From assembly GCF_027580225.2 (NCBI RefSeq), contig NC_073353.2, positions 34,135,001-34,199,000 on the forward strand: a stretch of 64,000 nt of DNA. Direction: 5' to 3'. The notes under the pieces are model-generated. The model ran no database searches and was not told the origin of the DNA. It worked only from the letters and a program-made list of their open reading frames with translations. Below, piece by piece: positions 49,001-61,000 of this stretch. The stretch comes from Misgurnus anguillicaudatus. Taxonomy: Eukaryota; Chordata; Actinopteri; Cypriniformes; Cobitidae. Position 1 is the first letter of the stretch. Each line of letters opens with the position of its first letter. The position numbers were made by a program, and so were the translations under genes.

Positions 49001-52000
49001 AAATTTGACATCCATCATAATGCGTGGTGGATCTACATTATCTTTAACTGTAATAGGACCAGTGTTATCAGATGGCTCACTGAACAGTCCAGCAGCATTC
49101 TTTGCAATAATACGGAAGTCATATTGTTCATCCAATGTTAGGCCAGTAACATCAAAGTAGGTCTCTGCAACATTGGTAAAATTGCATCTTACCCAGCGAC
49201 CCTGTGGGAGATCTCTACGTTCAATAATATATCCAATAACTTTGGCTCCACCATCATACTCAGGCTTCGCCCAAGAAAGGGATACAGAAGACTTGGTCAT
49301 GCTAGTTATCACAGGCTGACCAGGAGGATCACAAGGATCTCTTGCAGCCATGGACTCACTTGTTTTGCTTGCCTTGCCAATTCCAGCAATGTTTTCAGCA
49401 TAAACCCGGAACTTATACACCATGCCTTCCTCAATGCCAGTTACTTTATATTCAGTATTCTTGATTAGGATCCTGTTCACCTTTGTCCAAAGAATACTGG
49501 TTCTTTCCTTGCGTTCTAAATGATATCCAAGGACTGTGCTACCACCATCATTAACAGGTTCATTCCATGTAACCAACATGAAGGCTTTGGTGGCATGAAC
49601 AACACGGGGTGTTGATGGAGGGCCAGGCTGTTTGAATGTATACTCCGCAGTAATGCACGGAGAGTCGACTGGCTTACTCTTTCCATAGCGGTTCACAGCA
49701 AAAATTCGGAACTGGTACTCAGAGCCTTGAGTCAATCTAGGAACCTTGACTGATGTTCTGGCAACATTTGATGAAACAATATGCCACTCTGTTGTGGTGG
49801 TATCTCTCTTCTCAACAATGTAATTATTGATAGCGCATCCACCATCATACTCTGGTGGGGTCCATGACAATGTAATACTGTCAGAAGTCACAGCATCAAC
49901 CTTTACTGAAGCTGGTGGCCCTGGTTTATCTAGAACAACAACAGCAATATCTGTGGACATGGTACCAGCTGTATTAGCGAGAGTGATTTCATATTTACCA
50001 ACATGTTCAATAGCAGCTTCTTTGATGACAATTTTGCTTGACAGTAGAGTGTTGATGACTGAAAGAGAGGTTGTTTGCTTCAGGGGAAGACCATCCTTTT
50101 TCCAAGAGACAACTGGCTTAGGTCTGCCTCTTACAGGAACTTCCACAGTAAGATTACCCCCAGCTTTAACACTGAAGGTATTGAACAGTAAATGTACTGA
50201 GGGTTCAATTTCAATATCCTTAGCTACAACAGGCACACCAAGATCTTGAGGCTCACTCTTGCCTTTCTCATTTACTGCAATAACTCTAAAAGCGTATGTT
50301 TCACCAGGTGTAAGGTTGCTTACAGTAGCTTCTGGAACCTTAACTGTGCAGCTTACACCCCATTTGTCACTGCCCTTGGGTTGCATCTCTACATTGTAGC
50401 AGATTATTTTGCTGCCTCCATCATGGACAGGCTTTAGCCAAGTGAGTGTCACACTATTCTTTGTGACATCCACAAGAGTTACTTTTGCTGGAGGCATAGG
50501 TACCTGTGCCACCTTGACAGGAGTTTTTGTTTCTGCCATCATACCAAAGCCATACACATTAACAGCACACACACGGAAGTAAAAAATTCCTCCCTCCTGC
50601 AGTTCTTCAACTTTAAAGAAAGTTTGTGTGCAGTTGCTTGTCACAGTTGTATAAGCCTTCCTTGTAGATTCTCGCTTCTCAACCACGTAATTAGTTATTT
50701 TAACTCCACCATCTGTAAGAGGTGGTTCCCAGCAGAGAATCGCTGAGTCCTTCTTGATATCTTTCACTTCAAACTTCTGTGGAGCACTTGGTGTATCAAG
50801 CACCCTAACATTGACAAATGAAGATTTTGTGCCACTCTTATTTTCAAGAGTCAAGATGTATTTTCCACTGTCAAATCTATTGACATTATCAATTACAAGC
50901 ATAGTATATGAACCTGTAGACTCAATCTGGGCACGCTCAGTTAGAGTTCCATCCTCTTTTTCCCATTTGATAGATGGCTCAGGTCTACCTCTAATTGTAA
51001 TGAAAAGGCGAAGTGATCCCCCTGCACGGACAGAAACAACCTTCCTGAGGTCAGCATCAAGTTCAATCTCAGGTGCTTCCATTTTTTCACATGCGGTCAC
51101 TGAACCATGAACATCAGCAGGTTCACTGACTCCTTCAGAGTTTATTGCACAGACTCTAAAGTTATACTCTGTATTCTCCTTCAGGTTTTCAACTGTTAGA
51201 CGTGTTGCTTGTATCCCAGCTGGTGGTGTGGAAATGATCCATTCCTCTGAAGAAACTTCCTTCATCTCAACAATATAACCTTTAACATATGCTCCACCAT
51301 CAGTAGAAGGTTTACCCCAAGACAAAGATACAGAAGAGCTTGTGTGATCTGTCACTTTAGGATGATGAGGTGGACTTGGTGGAGTAATGGCATTTGCTGC
51401 TCTATAAAATAGAGATAAATCACTAAATTCTCCAATACCAGCTTCATTCTCAGCAGAAATACGGAACTCATAGAAATGACCCTCTGAAAGACCAGTTACT
51501 TTGAAATTCAAATCATTCAACTTCTGTCGGTTGCATTTTGTCCACCTCACACCTTCTTTATCACGCTTTTCCACGTGATAACATGTAATTTCTGCTCCAC
51601 CATCATCCTCTGGTGCATTCCATGACAGAGTCATTGAATCCTTTGTTATCTCTCTTGCTTCTGGTGTTGATGGTGCACTTGGGGGCTTGTATGGATTACG
51701 TGCAGTAACTGCCTCAGATTCTAATGGTTCACCAACTCCATATTTGTTGACAGCCATAACTCTAAAGATATACTCATCACCTTGCAAAAGCTTTGTCACT
51801 TTGTAACTCACAGTTGGAATGTTGGAATCAACAACAGTCCATGATAGCCTGCTAGTTTCCCTTTTCTCAAGGATATAATGGGAAATATTAGCACCACCAT
51901 TCTGAGAGGGCTCAGACCAGAACAGGTTACATTTATCAGACATGACACCAGTTATTTGTAGTGGTCCAGTGGGTGCACCTGGTCTATCAAGAACTTTCAC

Positions 52001-55000
52001 TGTTATTGGAATTGTTTTTGTTCCACCACTGTTACTTAAAACAAGATCATAATGTCCACTATCTAACCTTGTACAGTCTTTGATTGTAATAGAAGCATTA
52101 TTCAGTGTACTTTTTACTTCAATGCGCAACGACTTAGCCATTTCTTTTCCTTCTTTCAGCCACTGGATAACAGGTGTCGGTTTTCCATGGATGTCTGCAT
52201 CCAAAACTAAATTCTCTCCAGCATTGACAACAATGACATCCTTGTACTTAGGATCCATTGAAACACTAGGAGGTTCGATTTCATCTTTAGTAGTAATTGG
52301 TCCAGTGCTGTCAGAGGGCTCACTGAAGACACCAGAAGCATTTCTTGCAATTACTCTAAATTCATACTGATTGTCTACAGTTAAGCCTGTCATTGTAAAT
52401 TCGGTCTCAATTACATTTGTAAAGTTTGCCCTAGTCCATCTGCCCTCAGGCAAGTCCCTCCTTTCAACAATATATCCAGTCACTTTGCTGCCACCATCAT
52501 ACTGAGGCTTTGTCCACTGAATCTTAATATGGTTCTTTGATATTGTCACAGCCTCAGGAGTACCAGGTGGATCACATGGGTCACGGGCAATAAAGCTCTC
52601 AGAAGCTTTGCTTGCTCTGCCAATACCAACAATGTTTTCTGCATATACCCTGAATTCATATCCAATGCCTTCTTCAAGGTTGCATATCTTGAAAACAGTA
52701 TCAGCAATAAGGATTTTGTTTAGTTTTGTCCAAAGAATACTTGTTCTTTCTTTGCTCTCAAGGTGGTAACCAATTACTGAGCTACCACCATCATTAACTG
52801 GCTCATTCCACTCAATTATCATTTGATCCTTGGTGGCAGACTTTACATATGGTGTACCAGGTGGCCCAGGAGGCTTGTAAGGATATTGCACAACAACTGA
52901 CTTTGAGTCTAAGGGAGCACCCTTACCATATCTGTTTTCAGCAATAACTCTAAACTGATACTCAGCACCTGTTTTTAACCTGGTAATTTTCAGAGATGTC
53001 CTTGCAACTGATCCAGCGACAACTTGCCAAGTATTTTCAGTAGTTTCTCGTTTTTCAACAATATAATGCTTAACTTGGCAGCCTCCCGTATACTCTGGTG
53101 GTTCCCATGAAATGGAAACAGAGTTATTGCTGACTTCATTTACTTTTACTGGTCCTGTGGGTGGACCAGGTTTATCAAGAATTATGATGCCAATTTCTTC
53201 TGTAACTGCACGAACACTATTAGTTGCTGTAACTGCATACTTTCCAAAGTCATCTTTACAGGCTTCAGTAATCTGTAGGATTGTGGATGTTAATGTGTTT
53301 GAAGTAGTAACTCTGGATGTTACCTTAAGTGACTGTCCATCTTTTGTCCAAGTGATCTTTGGTTTTGGACGTCCAAAAATTGGTATTTCAAGTTTGAAAT
53401 CTTTTCCAGATTTGATACTGTATGTATTGAACTGCAACTTAAGGCTTGGTTCAATTGTGAGGTCATTGGCAATAACAGGAGCAGCAAGGGGTTTTGGCTC
53501 GCTCTTGCCTTTTTCATTATATGCCAAAACACGGAACAAATATTCCTGACCAGCTGTCAGTCCAGTGACCGTTCCTTCACATGTTTTTACATTTGTTGCT
53601 ACACCCCATTTGTCAGTTCCTTTAGGCTGCATTTCAATCAAATAGCCAACAATCCTACTACCACCATCATGCTCTGGTTTTTCCCAGGCCAGTGATGCGC
53701 TTGTTTTAGTTACATCAGTCAACATTACTTTTCCAACTGGCTCGGGTACTTCAGAGGCCTTTGAAGCAGTCTTTGTTTCAACTGGTAAACCAACACCATA
53801 TTCATTTTCAGCCATAACTCTAAAGTAATACATGGCCCCTTCTGTAAGATTTTCCACTTTATAAGTTGTACTGATGCACTTGGATGTTACATTTGCATAA
53901 GCCTTTCTTGTAGATTCACGCTTGTCAACAACATAATGTTTAATCTTTGCACCTCCGTCAACAAGTGGTGGTTCCCAAACAAGAGTGATTGAGTCTTTCT
54001 TGACATCCTTAACTACAAGGTTCAGTGGTGCTCCAGGAGTATCTAACACTTTAACTGCAACAAATTCAGATACAGAGCCACTGCTGTTCTCCAACACCAC
54101 AGTGTATTTTCCAGAGTCCCTTCTATCACAGGAGTCAATTGATAGTTGGGTGAAGTTAAGACCTTTTTCAACCACTGTCTTTTCTGACAGTTCGCCTTCA
54201 TCTTTAGTCCATTTGATATTTGGTGTAGGTCTACCTTTAAATGGTACATTGATTCGAACTGATCCTCCAGCGCGGACAACAATGCCTTTTCTGAGCTCTG
54301 AATCAAGGTGAATTTCAGGGACCTCTAGCTTATCCTCAGGTTTGGCAGTTCCTGGAATAACCAAAGGTTCTCCAACACCTAATTTATTGATGGCACATAT
54401 TTGAATCTTATATTCCTGTTGTTCTGTTAGTTTAGTAATTTCAAATTTGTTTACTCGTAATCCAGTAGGGGGAGTGCACATAATCCATTCCTCCTCTTCG
54501 GCTTTGCAGATCTCAACAATGTATCCTTGAATTGCACATCCCCCATCATTAAGGGGTTTTGCCCATGCCACTGTAATTGAAGACTTTGTTGTATCGACAA
54601 CATGCCCATGCATGGGTGGGCCGGGTCTAAATTTGGGATCACAAGCCTTATAGTATGATGTTGGCAGGCTTGGTTCTCCAATTCCAGCTGCATTTTCAGC
54701 TGATACTCTAAATTCATATTCATGATCCTCAATTAGCCCTTGCACTCTGAAACATACATCTGTGACTTTCTGTCTGTTGCATCGTGTCCATCTAATTCCA
54801 GATCTGTCTCTTTTCTCAATGATGTAACCAAGAACTTCACTTCCACCATCACTGTCTGGTGCATTCCAACAAATAGTCATAGAATCCTTTGCTATATTTG
54901 TTACCTCAGTAATCTGTGGTGATCCAGGGTGACCAAATGGATCCTTCATTATTATGCATGGTGTAATAATTGCTTCACTAACACCATAACTGTTGGCAGC

Positions 55001-58000
55001 CATGACACGGAATATATATTCATTACCTTCCAGAAGCTTTGTCACTTTGTATACTGTTTCTTTACAATCATTACTGACCACAGTCCAAGCAAGGCGACTT
55101 GTTTCACGCCTTTCAATAATGTAATGAGTAATAGTGCTTCCTCCATCATCTTGTGGAGCTTGCCATGATATAGTGCATTTATTGCTGGAAACACCTGTGA
55201 CATGAAGAGGCCCATCTGGTGGACCTGGTTTGTCAAGCACTTTGACATGAAATGGAACAGTCTGTGAGCCAGCAATGTTAGTGATCTGAAGGGTGTAGTT
55301 TCCACCATCTTGCCTGGTTGCATCTTTTACTGTGACTAATGCTCTGTTGTCAGTGTTTTTGATGTCACATCTAAGTGTGCTTTCAAGCTCTTTGTCATTC
55401 TTAAACCATTGTATTGTGGGAAGTGGTTTACCATGGACATCGGCATCAAGTTTAAATGTATCTCCTGCGTTCACAATAAGGGCCTGGGTGTATTCTGGAT
55501 CAATTGAGAACTTTGGTGGCTCTACCTCATCCAGTGCAGCAATGGGTCCACTATTGTATGATGGTTTGCTGATAGTGCCAACTGCATTTTTTGCAATTAC
55601 CCTGAAGTCATACTTGGCACCTTCTGTTAGCCCAGTGACAGTAAAATTGGTTTCAATTACATTTGTGAAACTTGCTTTTGCCCAGCGTCCCTCTGGAAGA
55701 TCACGTTTCTCAACAGTATAACCAGTGATAACACTTCCACCATCATACTCTGGCTTTGTCCACTGGATGGTTATGGAATTTTTACTGATATGGATAGCTT
55801 CTGGGGTTCCAGGCGAATCACATGGATCACGTGCCACACAGCCCTCTGAGATTTTACTACATCTGCCAATGCCAACAATATTTTCAGCATAGACTCTGAA
55901 CTCATATTCAATACCTTCTTCTAAAGGACTGGTTTTGAATCTTGTATCTTGAATCACTGTCTTGTTTATCTTTGTCCAAAGAATGCTGTTTCTTTCCTTC
56001 CTCTCAAGATGGTATCCAATAATGTTGCTACCTCCATCTGAAACTGGTTCATTCCATTCAACAATCATATGGTCCTTAGACAGGGATGACACAAATGGAG
56101 TTCCTGGTGGTCCGGGTTCTCTATATGGATACTGAGCAACGACAGCTGAAGAGTCCAAAGCATAACTCTTGCCATACCTGTTTTGAGCAATGACTCTGAA
56201 TTGATATTCAACACCAGTCTTTAGTCGTGGCACTTTCAGTGTTGTTCTTGCTACTGAACTAGCAACATTCTCCCATGTTGTGGTTGTTGTATCTCGTTTT
56301 TGTACAATGTAATTTGAAATTGGACAACCACCAGTAAACTTAGGTGGATCCCATGACAATGTAACACTTGATATAGTTATCTCATTAAATCTCACAGGGC
56401 CAGTTGGTGGGCCAGGCTTATCAAGAGTGATAACTTCAATAGAGGCATCTTTTTGTCCAACAGCATTAGACACATTGATTCCATACATTCCACTGTCTTC
56501 TCTTGCTGCTTCTTTAATGCTAAGAATAGTGCTGTGCACTGTATTAGAAATGTTTACCCTTGTTGTGAATTTAAGTGGTGCACCATCCTTTGTCCATGTA
56601 ATCTTTGGCTTTGGGCGACCAGAAACTGGAATTTCAACTTGGAGGTCTTTTCCAACAAGAACACTGTAATTGCTAAATACAGGTCTTACATCAGGTCCAA
56701 AGACAAGGTCCTTTGCTTGCACTGGGACAGCAAGTGTTCTTGGGTCACTCTTTCCTTTTTCATTGACAGCAATTACTCGGAAAGTATACTCTTCTCCAGA
56801 GTTCAAATTACTAATCACACATTCTAATGATTTTACATTGGCACAACTAGACCATTTCTCGTTACCCTTAACTTGCATCTCAACAAGATACTGAAGAATT
56901 CTACTGCCACCATCATGAACTGGCTTTTCCCAAGCTAGAGATACACTTGTTTTAGTAACATCTACTACACTTAATTTTCCAGGACACTGTGGCACCTCTG
57001 AAACTTTCAAGGGATCTACAATACTTGCAGGTAATCCTACACCATGTTCATTTTCTGCAAGTACTCTGAAATAGTAACTGCAGCCTTCTTGAAGTGGTTC
57101 AATTTTCCATGAAAGTTTGTGGCAGTTTGTGACAACAGCGGAAAATGCTTTTCTAGTGCTCTCACGTTTCTCAACAATGTAATTTTTTATCTTTGCTCCA
57201 CCATCCAAAGACGGAGGCTCCCATGTAAGAGTAACAGATTCTTTTGTGATTTCTTCCACTTTGAGGTTGAGGGGAGCACTTGGTGTGTCAAGGACTTTAA
57301 CACTTATAATTTCAGATTTTGCACCAGCAGAGTTTTCTGCTGTCACAGTGTATTTACCACTGTCTGCCCTGTTAATTTGATCAATCACAAGATAAGTGTA
57401 ACTGCTGGTGGTCTCAATCTGTGCTGTTTCCTTAACTGACCCACCATCTTTTTCCCATTTGATTTGTGGGGTTGGTCTTCCTTTGAAAGGAATGAACATC
57501 CTAAGAGAACATCCAGCTTTAATTCGGATGAGCTTTCTAAACTCAGGATCAATATCAAGATCTGGTTCCTCTATTTTGTCCACTGGCAGGATGGGCCCAG
57601 GAACATCAGCATGCTCTCCAACACCAACTTTGTTAACTGCACAAACCCTGAATTTGTATTCTTGATTTTCTTTCAAATTTTCTATAGTAAAGTGTGTCAG
57701 TTTAACACCTGTTGGTGGGGTGCACATTGTCCATTCCTCAGCAACTGCCTTGCCCTCTTCTGAAACCTTTTCCCCCTCTGTAGCTGCTTTTACTTCACAT
57801 GCTTCAACAATATATCCCTGGATCGCACAGCCACCATCATAAATAGACTTTCCCCATGAAAGTACAACAGACGATTTTGTCATGTCTATCAGTTTTGGAT
57901 TATTTGGTGGACCTGGCTTGAATATAGGATCTACAGCTTTATAGAATACAGTTGCAGAACTTGGCTCACTAATTCCAGCAGCATTCTCAGCAGTAACTCT

Positions 58001-61000
58001 AAATTCATAAAGGTGATTTTCATGGAGTCCAGTAACTTTGAATGTAAGGTTAGTAACTGTGTTCATGTTGCATCTGGTCCACCTAACACCTTCTTTGTCA
58101 TGTTTTTCGATAATATAGCCAGTTATAGGAGTACCACCATTATTTGTTGGGGTCTCCCAGGTTAAGACCATTGAATCTTTCTTGACTTCAGAAACCTCCA
58201 CTCCTTTTGGTGGATCTGGAGGTGTAAATGGATTCTTGATAGTAACTGCACTTGACTGTAGTGGTTCACCAACACCAAACTGATTCACTGGTAAAACTCT
58301 GAAAATGTATTCATTTCCCTCCAGAAGTTTTGTAACTTTAAGATCTTCAGCTTGAACTTTGGGCTCAACCACAGACCAAAGTAGTCTGCTAGTCTCTCTT
58401 TTTTCAACAATATAGTGAGTGATCTTGCTGCCTCCGTCCTGTTTAGGTGGCTTCCAAGCAAGAAAGCACTGCTCACTGGTTACACCAGTGATGGAGATAG
58501 GTCCCTCCGGTGGCCCAGGTTTATCTAGGACACGGACACTCACTTTGACAACTTTTTCTCCTCCTGGATTTCGTAGCATTAGTGTATATTGTCCTCCATC
58601 AGCAAGTTTGGCCTCCTTTACAGTCAGACAGGTAAAGCTATCTGTGCTTTTAATTTCACGATGTATAGTATTTCCAAGTTCCTGCTCACCCTTCATCCAA
58701 TGTATTGTAGGTACTGGTTTCCCATGAACATCAGCATCAATCTTAAAACTGTCTCCTGCATTTACTAAAAGAGTCTGAGTGTACTCTGGATTTATGCTGA
58801 TACGCGGTGGTTCAATCTCATCCTTTGCTATAATAGGTCCAGTACTATATGAAGGATCACTGAAAACTCCTGCAGCATTTCTTGCAATGACACGGAACTC
58901 ATATTTCTGGTCCTCTGTAAGGCCTGTTGCTGTATACTCAGTCTCTATTACATTAGTGAAATTTGCTTTCATCCATCGTCCCTCAGGCAATTCCTTCTTC
59001 TCCACAATATATCCAGTGACTTTGCTTCCACCATCATACTCTGGCTTGGTCCATACAATTGTAACAGAACTCTTTGTGATCTTGAGTGCTTCTGGTGTTC
59101 CAGGAGGATCACAAGGATCTCTGGCAACATAGCCTTCTGAGATTTTGCTAGCCTTGCCAATACCAACAATGTTTTCAGCATAAACTCTAAACTCATACTC
59201 CAGGCCTTCATCAAGACCTGTAGTCTTGAAAGTTGTGTCTTGGATTAAACTTTTGTTTAATTTTATCCAAAGAATGCTATTTCTCTCTTTCCGTTCAAGG
59301 TGATATCCTAAGATGGTGCTTCCACCGTCAATGACAGGTTCATTCCACACCACCACCATAGTATCTTTTGTGGAGGATTGCAAAAAGGGTGTTCCAGGAG
59401 GTCCTGGCACTTTGTAAGGATACTGTGCAACAACACACTCAGACACAAGGAGAGGGCTTTTGCCATATCTGTTCTCTGCTGCGATTCTGAATTGATATTC
59501 AGTGCCTCTTTTTAATCTTCCCACTTTAATTTTAGTTCTTGCTAGATTTGCTGATACAAACTGCCATGTAGTTGTGGATGTGTCTCTCTTTTCTACTATG
59601 TAATTGTTAATAGTGCAGCCCCCATCATACTCAGGAGGCTTCCAAGAAATAGTAACACTCTCAGATGTTATTTCTTCAAATTTTACAGGACCTGCAGGTG
59701 GACCAGGTTTGTCAAGAACAACCAATCCAATTTCCGCTGTTGTTTCACCAGCTGTATTAGATAGCTTGATGCTATACTGACCAACATCTTCTCTACAAGC
59801 CTCTTTGATTACTAGACTGAGCTGTGAATCTGTGGAAGAAAAGTTTACCCTGGTTGTTCGTTTAAGTGGAGCTGCTTCCTTCACCCATGAAATAGTGGCA
59901 TTGGGACGAGCTACATATGGAATATCAATTGTCAAATCCTCTCCTGCCAAAACACTGAATGTTGAAAACAACAGCTTAGCAGATGGAACAATTACAAGGT
60001 CCTTGGCAATTACAGGTACACCCATTTGACGAGGATCACTGGTTCCCTTTTCATTCCTTGCAGAAACACGGAACATATATTCCTCACCAGGTACAAGTCC
60101 AGTAATAACTGCTTCAGGTAGCTTAACAATCACAGCTTGGACCCATTTCTCACTACCTTTACTCTGCATCTCAACAACATATGCAACCACCCTACTTCCT
60201 CCATCGTGTTCAGGTTTCTCCCATGATAATGTGACACTTTTCTGTGTGACATCTTTAAGTGTAATCTTGCCTGGAGGAAGTGGCTTCTCAGAAACTTTGA
60301 CTGATTCACCAGTCTCAATAGGAAGACCAATGCCATATACATTTTCTGCTAGAACTCTAAAGTAGTAGTTGCATCCTTCTTGGAGTTGATCAACTGTGCA
60401 AGTAGTTTTTTGACAGATAGCATTGACTGTAGCATATGCCTTTCTGGTTGCCTCACGCTTTTCAACAACATAATTCTTAATTTTTGAGCCACCATCATTT
60501 AGTGGAGGGTCCCACACAAGTGAGACAGACTCTTTAGTGACCCTACTGATTTTTAGGGTTTGTGGTGCTCCAGGTGTATCTAAAACTCTAACAATCACAG
60601 AAACAGTCTTTGTTCCAGAGCTGTTTTCTACGGTCAAATTGTATTTGCCACTGTCGAATCGATTCACATTACCAATAACAAGTGATGTAAAAGATGATGT
60701 AGTTTCAATGGTAGCTCTATCTAAAGGTTCATCATTCTCTCTTGTCCATTTGGCTTCTGGTGTTGGTCTACCTCTAATTGGCACAAAAAGCCTCAGTGTA
60801 TTGCAAGCTCTGATGTTTACAATCTTGCGAAGATCAGCATCAAGATCAACCTCTGGTGGGACAAGTCTTTCTTCTGCTTTGTGTAACCCAGGAACAGATC
60901 CTGGTTCTCCAATACCCTCACTATTTACCGCTGACACATTGATTTTGTATTCCTGATTTTCTTTAAGATTTGTAATTGTAAATGAAGTTCCCTTTACCCC

